A DNA stretch of 64,000 bases, from positions 1 to 64,000 of the forward strand of contig NZ_BMWG01000018.1 in NCBI RefSeq assembly GCF_014651115.1, given 5' to 3'. This DNA comes from Streptomyces inusitatus (lineage in GTDB: Bacteria; Actinomycetota; Actinomycetes; Streptomycetales; Streptomycetaceae). Under the pieces are notes generated by a model, which was not told the origin of the DNA, did not search any database, and saw only the letters and a list, made by a program, of their open reading frames with translations. A program made the translations under genes and the position numbers. This document shows, piece after piece, positions 8,136 to 15,188 of this stretch (position 1 is its first letter; each line of letters opens with the position of its first letter).

Positions 8136-8647
8136 AACTCCTCGACGGCGGCGCGCAGCTCGTCCCCGCCGATATGTCCGTCGCCGTCGATGTCGAGGGT
8201 GGTGAAGGCCTCGTTGAGCGGCCCGGGCGGCAGGCCGAGGGTCTCGCCGTACATGGTGGTGTACTCGGTGCGGGTGATGCGGCCGTCGGCGTCGGTGTCG
8301 CACAGCTCCAGCCACACCTGGAGCATCGCGCCCATCCGGTCGAGGAAGCCGTCGCGGTCGTCGGCGACGGCCCGGCGGACCCCGGCGCGCCACTCGGCGC
8401 GGTCGATCGCGCCCTTGCCGTCGGCGTCCATGTGCTGGAGGTCGGTCTCCCACAGCAGGGTGAAGGATTCCTGGAGCCGGACCACGGTGCCGGGGGCCCG
8501 GGTCCCGAAGGCCGCGCCGAGCCGGGCCGCGAGGGAGACCAGGTCCCCTTCGTGGATCCGGCCGTCGCCGTCCGTGTCGAGCATGTCGAAGGAGCGGTCC
8601 AGCTTGACGTCCAGCACGGTGCGTTCGCTCCTGGCGGGTTCGTTCAT
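8081..8647 (-). CDS. Four-EF-hand calcium-binding protein
   Basis: A 188-residue soluble protein with four EF-hand loops: 24-35 (DTDGDGRIHEGD), 74-85 (DADGKGAIDRAE), 117-128 (DTDADGRITRTE) and 152-163 (DIDGDGHIGGDE). Loop 2 has Lys at coordinating position 5 and loop 1 ends in Asp rather than Glu, so these may bind weakly; loops 3 and 4 are canonical. The arrangement resembles calerythrin and sarcoplasmic calcium-binding proteins and the Streptomyces Cab proteins. No signal peptide or membrane segment is visible, so it is probably a cytoplasmic Ca2+ sensor or buffer. It converges on the terpene cyclase gene with a 55-bp overlap of coding sequence. Confidence 0.9.
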   Translation of the reverse strand: MNEPARSERTVLDVKLDRSFDMLDTDGDGRIHEGDLVSLAARLGAAFGTRAPGTVVRLQESFTLLWETDLQHMDADGKGAIDRAEWRAGVRRAVADDRDGFLDRMGAMLQVWLELCDTDADGRITRTEYTTMYGETLGLPPGPLNEAFTTLDIDGDGHIGGDELRAAVEEFYTSEATDTPGNWLFGPL

Positions 8648-8711
8648 GGCGGGACGCTACCCGGGGCGCCCTCGGCGAAGACGCCTCCCCCGGGTGGTTT
8701 GGCGGGCGCGG

Positions 8712-9395
8712 TCATGACGTGCCGCCGTCCTCCCGCTCCCCCTCTCCCGCCCCCGGGGTACGGGGAGGCCGGCCGCGCAGATGGTTGTAGAGGGTGGCGC
8801 GGGAGACGCCCAGTATCCCGGCGAGGGTCCGTACGGCGTGTTTGACCTGGAGCCAGCCCTGCGCCTGAAGCTCGTGGACCAGCTCCCTGCGGTCGGCGGT
8901 GCCCAGTTCGCGGGCGGTACGGCCGCGGTGCGCCGCGAAGTCGTCCACGGCGCTCCGCAGCCCGTCGGCGGTTCTGGCCCGGAGGGTCTCGGCGAGCGGC
9001 AGCTCCTGCTCCTCGGTCCGGACCAGGCGTTCGATCCCGGCGGCGACACCCGTCAGCAGGGACACGTCGAGGTTGAGGCAGAGGGCCGCCACATAGACGC
9101 CGTCGGCGTTCTTGATGCCGATGGAGGTGCTCTTGGCCCGGCGGCCGTCCGGGAACCGGTTGGGGTAGTTCTGCAGGACGCCGGGGAAGTCGGGGTCGTG
9201 GATCCTGGCGAGGCCCAGTTCGGTGACGCCTTCGCCGACCGAGCGGCCGGAGAGGTTGTTCTCGACGGCCCGGACGGAGTTGGCGGGGTCGCGCAGATCG
9301 TGCAGGACGACCTCGCAGAGCCCCGGGAGCATCCGTCCGACGGCGACGGCGATCTTCTCGGCCTCGCGCAGCAGGACTTCGTCGCCGGTGCTCAT
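8712..9395 (-). CDS. YheO/DauR-type PAS-like and HTH transcriptional regulator
   Basis: A 227-residue protein. Residues about 8-120 form a YheO-like PAS domain (LCEVVLHDLRDP, SIGIKNADGVYVAALCLNLD). Residues about 165-215 form a helix-turn-helix with GILGVSRATLYNHLRG as the recognition helix. This is the architecture of DauR, the repressor of D-arginine utilisation in Pseudomonas, and of YheO. Its ATG overlaps the stop of the upstream PLP enzyme gene by ATGA, so the two are translated together. A likely role is control of that enzyme in response to its substrate; the ligand is unknown. Confidence 0.85.
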   Translation of the reverse strand: MSTGDEVLLREAEKIAVAVGRMLPGLCEVVLHDLRDPANSVRAVENNLSGRSVGEGVTELGLARIHDPDFPGVLQNYPNRFPDGRRAKSTSIGIKNADGVYVAALCLNLDVSLLTGVAAGIERLVRTEEQELPLAETLRARTADGLRSAVDDFAAHRGRTARELGTADRRELVHELQAQGWLQVKHAVRTLAGILGVSRATLYNHLRGRPPRTPGAGEGEREDGGTS

Positions 9396-10534
9396 CGGGT
9401 GCCGTCCTGGTCGCGGATCCGCTCCATCGCGCCGGCGGCCTTGAGGCCGGAGCCGGTGAGGACGACGACGGTCTCCTCGCCGGGCCGGATGGCCCCCCGT
9501 TCGGCGAAGGCTCCGACGGCCGCGGCGGCGGTGGCGCTGGTGGGCTCCGCGTAGAGGCCCTTGGCGGCGAGTCTCCGTACGGCGTCCTCGATGCCGCTCT
9601 CGTCGATCGCGGCCATGTCCCCGTCCGAGGCGCGGATCGCGCGGAGCACCTCGGGCAGCCGGACGGGCCGCCGGATGGCGGTGCCCTCGGCGACGGTGGG
9701 GGCGAAGGAGCAGGGCACGGGGGTGTCGGCGCCGGCGTGGAAGCTCGCGTGGAGGGGGGCGCAGTTGGCGGGCTGGGCGACCAGCAGTCTGGGCAGCCGG
9801 TCGATCTGCCCGGCGGCGAGGAGTTCGGAGAAGCCGAGATGGCAGCCGAGGACGGTGCTGCCCGCGCCGGCGACGGTGACGATCTGGTCGGGGGCGCGGA
9901 AGCCGAGGTCCTCCCAGATCTCGTAGGCGAGGGTCTTGGTGCCCTGGAGGAAGAAGGGGTGCCAGTTGTGGCTGGCGTAGTAGGTGTGCGCGGACTGGCG
10001 CAGGGCCTCGGCCGCGGTGGCCTCCCGGTCGCCGGGGACGAGCTGGACCTCGGCCCCGTACATCCTGCTCTGGAGGATCTTGGCGGGGGAGGTGGACTCG
10101 GGGGCGAGGATCCGGGCGAGGATCCCGGCGGCGGCGCAGTAGGCGGAGACGGAGGAGCCGCCGTTGCCGGAGCTGTCCTCGATGACCTCGCGGATGCCCT
10201 GCTGGGCGAGGAAGGAGATCATCACGCTGGTGCCGCGGTCCTTGAAGCTGCCCGTCGGGCTGAACCACTCCAGCTTGAAGGAGACCGGGACGCCGTCCCA
10301 CTCCCCCGGCACCAGCGGGGTGCAGCCCTCGCCCAGGGAGACGGGCTCGCGGATGTCGCCGGGCAGGGCCGCGCGGTAGCGCCAGATCGAGCGGCGGGAG
10401 GTGTCCACATCGGCGCGGGTGATGCCGGGGAGGGGGCTCACCGAGAGGGGTGCGCCGCTGTCCGCGCGCCAGCGGAGGGGGTCGGTGAGGGGGTAGCCGG
10501 TGCCCGAGCGTTCATCGAGATAGCGAGCGGTCAT
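9392..10534 (-). CDS. Threonine synthase-like PLP-dependent enzyme
   Basis: About 380 residues. The PLP-binding lysine lies in SPTGSFKDRGTS, the glycine-rich phosphate loop is SSGNGGSSVSAYCA, and a C-terminal TGSGLKA segment closes the cofactor site. These are fold-type II features shared by threonine synthase, threonine dehydratase and diaminopropionate ammonia-lyase. Coupling to a DauR-type regulator, not to hom/thrB, argues for a catabolic or specialised role and against a main threonine synthase. The ATG at 10534 was chosen, but its RBS is poor. An AAGGAG lies 7 nt before an in-frame CTG at about 10555, so a CTG or TTG start slightly upstream is possible. Confidence 0.82.
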   Translation of the reverse strand: MTARYLDERSGTGYPLTDPLRWRADSGAPLSVSPLPGITRADVDTSRRSIWRYRAALPGDIREPVSLGEGCTPLVPGEWDGVPVSFKLEWFSPTGSFKDRGTSVMISFLAQQGIREVIEDSSGNGGSSVSAYCAAAGILARILAPESTSPAKILQSRMYGAEVQLVPGDREATAAEALRQSAHTYYASHNWHPFFLQGTKTLAYEIWEDLGFRAPDQIVTVAGAGSTVLGCHLGFSELLAAGQIDRLPRLLVAQPANCAPLHASFHAGADTPVPCSFAPTVAEGTAIRRPVRLPEVLRAIRASDGDMAAIDESGIEDAVRRLAAKGLYAEPTSATAAAAVGAFAERGAIRPGEETVVVLTGSGLKAAGAMERIRDQDGTR

Positions 10535-10609
10535 GGTCGACAAGATGGCCAGAACTGAACTCCTTGTCAAGATCACAAACGACCTTCGCGGAGACCTCGA
10601 CGATAGAAG

Positions 10610-10638
10610 TTGAATGTTGAACGGAATAGGTCTAGAGT
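10610..10638 (+). promoter_or_regulatory. Promoter of the YceI-family gene
   Basis: TTGAAT at 10610-10615 and TAGAGT at 10633-10638 are separated by exactly 17 bp, a good fit to the main vegetative sigma factor. Transcription would start near 10645, giving a leader of about 78 nt. The region also lies just upstream of the divergent PLP enzyme gene. Confidence 0.6.
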
Positions 10639-10645
10639 CCTTCTC

Positions 10646-10659
10646 GTTGAAGCTTCAAC
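10646..10659. promoter_or_regulatory. Palindromic operator at the YceI gene start site
   Basis: GTTGAAGCTTCAAC is a perfect 14-bp palindrome starting 8 bp after the -10 element, so it would cover the transcription start. TTGAA-n2-TTCAA is the half-site pattern common for MarR-family repressors. A further TTGAAC copy lies at 10617-10622. A bound repressor here would block the YceI promoter. Confidence 0.55.
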
Positions 10660-10722
10660 AACAAGGTTCGACAACAAGGCCGCATCCGCGCCGAACCCCT
10701 TCCCCCACAGGAGTGCGTCATC

Positions 10723-11328
10723 ATGGGTATCTTCAGCCGTAAGTCCGACACCGCCGTCGCCACCGCCCCCGCCCCCGTCGACCCGGCTCTCGCGGCCCTG
10801 AGCGGCGATTACACCATCGACCCGGCGCACAGCAGCATCGGCTTCACCGTCCGCCACGCCATGGTCACCAACGTCCGCGGCAGCTTCGGCGAGCACGAGG
10901 GCACCCTGAAGCTCAATGGGGCCGACCCCGCCGCCTCCGCCGCCGCCATCGATGTGAAGATCGAGTCGATCGACACCGGCATCGCGGACCGGGACGGACA
11001 TCTGCGCGCGAGCGACTTCTTCGATGTCGAGCGGTTCCCCCTGATGACCTTCCGCTCCACCGCCGCCGAGCAGCTCGGCGGCGACAAGTACCGGGTGACC
11101 GGCGACCTCACGATCAAGGACGTCACGCGTCCGCTCGCGATCGACCTGGAGTTCAACGGCGCGGCCACGGACGTCTACGGCAATGAGCGCGTCGGCTTCG
11201 AGGGCAGCGCCGAGATCCTGCGCTCCGCGTGGGGCCTGACCTGGAACGCCGCGCTGGAGACCGGCGGTGTGATGGTCAGCGACAAGGTCAAGCTGAACTT
11301 CGACATCTCCGCGATCAAGTCCGCCTGA
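10723..11328 (+). CDS. YceI-family lipid/isoprenoid-binding protein
   Basis: A 201-residue protein. AGGAG at 10709-10713 lies 9 nt before the ATG. After an Ala/Pro-rich N-terminal stretch to about residue 27 comes the YceI beta-barrel: YTIDPAHSSIGFTVRHAMVTNVRGSF, then LRASDFFDVERFPLMTFRS, and LTIKDVTRPL. The family forms a lipocalin-like barrel that binds polyprenoid or amphiphilic lipids; many members respond to stress or are secreted. No signal peptide is seen, so this one is probably cytoplasmic. A strong promoter with a palindrome at the start site indicates repression by a MarR-type protein encoded elsewhere. A hairpin terminator follows. Confidence 0.93.
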   Translation: MGIFSRKSDTAVATAPAPVDPALAALSGDYTIDPAHSSIGFTVRHAMVTNVRGSFGEHEGTLKLNGADPAASAAAIDVKIESIDTGIADRDGHLRASDFFDVERFPLMTFRSTAAEQLGGDKYRVTGDLTIKDVTRPLAIDLEFNGAATDVYGNERVGFEGSAEILRSAWGLTWNAALETGGVMVSDKVKLNFDISAIKSA

Positions 11329-11398
11329 CGCCGATCACGCGGATCGCCCCGGCCCCACCGGCCACCGTGCCCGCCGACGAACCTTCGGCGGCGCCCCC

Positions 11399-11445
11399 AG
11401 AGCGCGCCCGTCCCGCCGTCCCCCCGCGGCGAGGGCGGGCGCTCT
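11399..11445. terminator. Hairpin between the YceI and membrane-protein genes
   Basis: AGAGCGC at 11399-11405 pairs with GCGCTCT at 11439-11445, with further imperfect G/C pairing inside. It lies between convergent genes and can serve both. Confidence 0.55.
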
Positions 11446-11492
11446 GCCGTTTCCGGGGCCGTTTCCAGGGGCCGTCTCCGGGGCGCGTGTCC

Positions 11493-12911
11493 TCAGAAGC
11501 CCCCGCCGCCGTCGAAACCGCCCCCGCCGCCGAAGTCGCCGCCTCCGTCCGGGCCGCCGCCCCAGTCGCCCCCGAAGTCCCCGCCGGAGTCACCGGAGTC
11601 GCCGCCGGATCCCGCGTAGTCCTCGCCGCCGTACTCCCCCGCGTACGCCGGGGAGGCGAGCATCCCGCCGAGCATGGTGCCCACCAGCAGCCCCGGGAGG
11701 ATGCCGCCCGCGAAGTAGCCGCCGGCCCAGGGGCCGTAGGCCGGGCCCGCCTCCCAGTAGGGACGGCGGCCCTCCGCCGTGTCGACGGTACGGGCCGAGG
11801 GGTCGAGCCCGTCGTCCAGCCGGGCCGCGTCGGCCGCGCAGACCGGGACCTCGCGGGCCGCGCCGCCCGCCGGGGCCCAGCTCCGGTCGGTGACGGAGGG
11901 CCCGTGGCGCGGGTCGAAGAAGCAGGGGACGCGCCGGTCCGGGAGCGGCCGGCCGGTGCGGCGGGCGTCCAGGGCTGCCAGGCTGAAGCGGCCGTCCTCC
12001 AGGGCCCGGGTCACCTCGCGGACGTCCGACGGCCGCCCGGCGGAGGCCATCAGGGACTTCGACCGGTCGTACGCGTCCAGCCCGCGCTCGTAGTCGGCGC
12101 GCATGGCGTCGTCCGCGCCCTTCTCCGCCGGGTGGAAGTCCAGCCGGTCCAGCTCCTCGCCGAACGCGGTGATGTCCTCGTCCACGACCACCCGCAGCCG
12201 CTCCAGCGCGGCCCGCTCCTCGGCCGCCCGGCGACGGCGTCCGCGGTGGACGACGGTGTAAAAGCCCAGGCCGGCCGCCGCCAGGATCGCGCCGAGGACG
12301 ATCAGCGCTCCGGTGTTCTTGTCGCCTCCCCCGCCCTGTCCCGCCGCCGCCCAGGAGGCGGGGGCGGTGCCGCGCAGCCGGGGCAGGGCCTGATCGGCGA
12401 AGTTGTTCAGCTGGGTGGCCGCGTCGGCCCCCGGGGGTGTACGGACCGCCGTGACCAGGTCGCGCACGACGGGCCGGGCGAGGACCTGACCGTCCGCGCC
12501 CGCGTTGAACCGGTCGCCGAGCCGGACGGCGTACAGACCGGTGACACCGGTCTGAGTACGGAGGTCTCCGAGCACGCTGTCCGGCGCGAACTCCGCGTCG
12601 GCGGGGAGCACGGCCACGAAGAGGGGCTTGTCCGCCTTCTTGATCTTCTCGGCGAGGGCGTTCGCGTCGGCGTCGGAGAGCTGTGCGGCGGCGCGCGGAT
12701 CGACATGGACCGGACCGTCCTTGAACGTCCGGGCCACGGCGGCGGCCCCGTCGCCGCCGGGCGTCGCGTCCAGGGGCGCGGCGGCCCGCGCGGGGCCGGT
12801 GGCCGACTGTTCACGGCCGGTGGCCGCCGACGCTCCCGGGGCCGTGGTGGAGACGGCCGCCGAGAGCGCCAGCAGCAGACCGGACAGTGCGGAGGGCAGC
12901 CTGGTCCTCAT
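11493..12911 (-). CDS. Exported membrane protein with glycine-rich tail, function unknown
   Basis: A 472-residue protein. Residues 1-30 form a signal peptide ending in ASA-like text. An extracytoplasmic domain to about residue 195 (HVDPRAAAQLSDADANALAEKIKKADKPLFVAVLP) looks like the small alpha/beta domain of TPM/YgcG-type membrane proteins. A transmembrane helix (ALIVLGAILAAAGLGFYTVV) near 205 ends in a basic HRGRRRR stop. A helical cytoplasmic segment and a second hydrophobic stretch near 400 follow. The last 50 or so residues are almost only Gly, Asp, Phe and Ser, a tail common in such proteins. No enzymatic motif was recognised. It ends near the terminator shared with the YceI gene. Confidence 0.75.
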   Translation of the reverse strand: MRTRLPSALSGLLLALSAAVSTTAPGASAATGREQSATGPARAAAPLDATPGGDGAAAVARTFKDGPVHVDPRAAAQLSDADANALAEKIKKADKPLFVAVLPADAEFAPDSVLGDLRTQTGVTGLYAVRLGDRFNAGADGQVLARPVVRDLVTAVRTPPGADAATQLNNFADQALPRLRGTAPASWAAAGQGGGGDKNTGALIVLGAILAAAGLGFYTVVHRGRRRRAAEERAALERLRVVVDEDITAFGEELDRLDFHPAEKGADDAMRADYERGLDAYDRSKSLMASAGRPSDVREVTRALEDGRFSLAALDARRTGRPLPDRRVPCFFDPRHGPSVTDRSWAPAGGAAREVPVCAADAARLDDGLDPSARTVDTAEGRRPYWEAGPAYGPWAGGYFAGGILPGLLVGTMLGGMLASPAYAGEYGGEDYAGSGGDSGDSGGDFGGDWGGGPDGGGDFGGGGGFDGGGGF

Positions 12912-12961
12912 GCGTCGGCGCTACCCGAAGAGCTGTCTCCCGGGACCCGCGCCGACGGCGG

Positions 12962-14593
12962 TCACTCGACCGGCTCGACCCCCGCGCGGAGCAGCCCGTA
13001 GGTGTACGCGTCCTCCAGCGCCTGCCAGGAGGCGGCGATGACGTTGTCGGCGACCCCGACGGTGGACCATTCGCCGGTGCCGTCACCGGTGGTGATCAGC
13101 ACCCGGGTGGTGGAGTCCGAGCCGTGGCGGCCTTCGAGGATGCGGACCTTGTAGTCGACGAGCTGGAGCTTGGCGAGCGGCGGGTAGACCTGCTCCAGGC
13201 CGACCCGCATCGCCCGGTCGAGCGCGTTGACCGGGCCGTTGCCCTCGGCGGTGGCGACGATGCGCTCGCCCTTGACCCACAGCTTCACCGTGGCCTCGTT
13301 GGCGTGGGTGCCGTCGGGGCGGTCCTCGACGATGGCCCGCCAGGACTCGGTGCGGAAGTAGGTGCGCGCCCTGCCCTCCGCCTCGGCGCGCAGCAGCAGC
13401 TCGAAGGAGGCGTCGGCGGCCTCGTAGGTGTAGCCCTTCAGCTCGCGCTCCTTGACGCGCTCGACCACCCGGCCCACCAGCGCGCGGTCGCCGCCGAGTT
13501 CGATGCCGAGCTCTCTGCCCTTCAGCTCGACGGAGGCGCGGCCGGCCATGTCGGAGACGAGCATCCGCATGGTGTTGCCGACCAGCGCGGGGTCGATGTG
13601 CTGGTAGAGATCGGGGTCGACCTTGATCGCGGAGGCATGGAGGCCCGCCTTGTGGGCGAAGGCCGAGACACCCACATAGGGCTGGTGGGTGGAGGGCGTG
13701 AGGTTGACGACCTCGGCGATGGCGTGCGAGATACGGGTCATGTCGGCGAGCGCGCCCGGGGGCAGCACCCGCTTGTCGTACTTCAGCTCCAGCGCGGCGA
13801 CGACCGGGAAGAGGTTGGCGTTGCCGACGCGCTCGCCGTAGCCGTTGGCGGTGCACTGGACGTGGGTCGCGCCCGCGTCGACGGCGGCGAGGGTGTTGGC
13901 GACGGCGCAGCCGGTGTCGTCCTGGGCGTGGATGCCGAGGCGGGCCCCGGTGTCGGCGAGGACGGTCGCGACCACCGCCTGGATCTGGGCGGGGAGCATT
14001 CCGCCATTGGTGTCGCAGAGGACGACGACGTCCGCGCCGGCGTCGGCCGCGGCGCGGACGACGGACTTGGCGTACTCGGGGTTGGCGCGGTAGCCGTCGA
14101 AGAAGTGCTCGCAGTCGACGAAGACCCGGCGGCCCTGCGATCTGAGGTGGGAGACGGTGTCGCGGACCATCTCCAGGTTCTCTTCGAGGGTGGTGCGCAG
14201 CGCCAGTTCGACATGGCGGTCGTGGGCCTTGGCGACCAGGGTGATCACCGGGGCGCCGGAGTCGAGCAGCGCCTGCACCTGGGGGTCGTCGGCGGCCGAG
14301 CCGCCCGCGCGGCGGGTGGCCCCGAAGGCGACGAGCCGGGCGTTCCGGAAGGTGATCTCACGCTGGGCGCGGGAGAAGAACTCGGTGTCCCGGGGGTTGG
14401 CCCCGGGCCAGCCGCCCTCGATGAAGGCCACGCCGAAGTCGTCCAGGTGCCGGGCGATGGTGAGCTTGTCCGCGACGGTCAGATTGATGCCTTCGCGCTG
14501 GGCCCCGTCGCGAAGGGTGGTGTCGAAGACATGAAAGCTGTCGTCGGTGGCCGTGCCCATGTCCGTGTCCGTGTCCTTGGGCTGTGTGGTCAT
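12962..14593 (-). CDS. cimA: Citramalate synthase
   Basis: A 543-residue member of the HMGL-like/isopropylmalate synthase family. FDTTLRDGAQ near the N-terminus holds the catalytic Arg-Asp, HAQDDTGCAVANT holds the metal-binding His, and GYGERVGNANL follows. The C-terminal 120 or so residues form the LeuA-type allosteric domain. The length and the REGINLTVADKL motif match CimA and not LeuA. It condenses pyruvate with acetyl-CoA to citramalate, a route to 2-oxobutyrate and isoleucine that bypasses threonine. The ATG at 14593 was chosen because CAGGAG lies 11 nt upstream. A leader peptide with two Ile codons and an intrinsic terminator lie upstream, indicating attenuation. Confidence 0.9.
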   Translation of the reverse strand: MTTQPKDTDTDMGTATDDSFHVFDTTLRDGAQREGINLTVADKLTIARHLDDFGVAFIEGGWPGANPRDTEFFSRAQREITFRNARLVAFGATRRAGGSAADDPQVQALLDSGAPVITLVAKAHDRHVELALRTTLEENLEMVRDTVSHLRSQGRRVFVDCEHFFDGYRANPEYAKSVVRAAADAGADVVVLCDTNGGMLPAQIQAVVATVLADTGARLGIHAQDDTGCAVANTLAAVDAGATHVQCTANGYGERVGNANLFPVVAALELKYDKRVLPPGALADMTRISHAIAEVVNLTPSTHQPYVGVSAFAHKAGLHASAIKVDPDLYQHIDPALVGNTMRMLVSDMAGRASVELKGRELGIELGGDRALVGRVVERVKERELKGYTYEAADASFELLLRAEAEGRARTYFRTESWRAIVEDRPDGTHANEATVKLWVKGERIVATAEGNGPVNALDRAMRVGLEQVYPPLAKLQLVDYKVRILEGRHGSDSTTRVLITTGDGTGEWSTVGVADNVIAASWQALEDAYTYGLLRAGVEPVE

Positions 14594-14697
14594 GGCTGCT
14601 GTGACTCCTGTCGGGTGAGTGGCTCCCGGAATTTCTGGCTCCACTTGCCCCATTTTCGCGTGCCGCTCATTTCCGTCCGGGGTGGGGCCGGGAAATG

Positions 14698-14723
14698 AAA
14701 AAACCCCTCGCGGGTGCGAGAGG
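14698..14723 (-). terminator. Intrinsic terminator in the cimA leader (candidate attenuator)
   Basis: On the minus strand CCTCTCGC, loop ACCC and GCGAGGGG are followed by six T residues. This is a proper Rho-independent terminator and lies 105 nt upstream of the cimA start and 57 nt after the stop of a small Ile-rich ORF. A U-run terminator in front of a biosynthetic gene in a GC-rich genome is strong evidence for attenuation. Confidence 0.75.
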
Positions 14724-14779
14724 TCTGCGCGCGGGTCTGGGGCGTGGTGGGCGCTGCCGTACGGGTTGGTACGGAGCGA

Positions 14780-14815
14780 TCACGGCGGACCGGCGCGCCT
14801 GCTGCCGATAATCAT
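14780..14815 (-). CDS. Putative cimA leader peptide with tandem Ile codons
   Basis: An 11-codon ORF, MIIGSRRAGPP then TGA. Codons 2 and 3 are ATT ATC; ATT is rare in this genome. It ends 57 nt before the terminator hairpin upstream of cimA. By analogy with the ilvB leader in this window, ribosome stalling at the Ile codons when Ile-tRNA is scarce would let the terminator be avoided. The ribosome binding site is weak (GGTG about 13 nt upstream), so translation is inferred. Its ATG overlaps the TGA of an upstream Pro/Ser-rich open frame (14812-15057). Confidence 0.5.
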   Translation of the reverse strand: MIIGSRRAGPP

Positions 14816-15188
14816 GGCGAACGAAAGCACCGGGGAAGTCTGTCACAACTCCACGCGAAACGGTGGTCCGTCTCGGCATGCGGTCCCCCGCCCGGCGCAC
14901 TCCGGCCACCGCGGCGGGCTCCGGATCCCTGACCGGAATCAGCCGTCGGCGCGGTGGGCGGGGAGGCGGTCGGGGAGGCCTCGGGGCGGCCCGGGGTCCC
15001 TGGGGACGGTGCGAGCGCGCGGGCGGAGTCCTGGGCCGACGTTGAGCCGGAGGCCATGGTTCCCCCCGAAATCATGAGCCCCGGCCCCCGCCGGGCCCTC
15101 ATGAGATCCGGGGGCGCCGCCGGGAGTCAAACATCCGGCCCGGCGGTGCACGACCTTCGGCCAAGATCACTCGGCCGGGCGGTCCGGT
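14816..15188. other. Intergenic region upstream of the cimA leader
   Basis: This stretch separates the cimA leader from the end of the MHS transporter gene. On the minus strand, GGGGGG and an ATG at 15057 begin an 81-codon open frame to 14812 that is Pro/Ser/Ala-rich and resembles no family. Its first half has coding-like third positions and its second half does not. It may be a real small gene or chance. No clear promoter for cimA was identified. Confidence 0.3.

Noticed and set aside
9392..10534. Main threonine synthase (thrC) assignment for the PLP enzyme
   Set aside because: Context is a DauR-type regulator and not hom/thrB, so the gene was left without a symbol.
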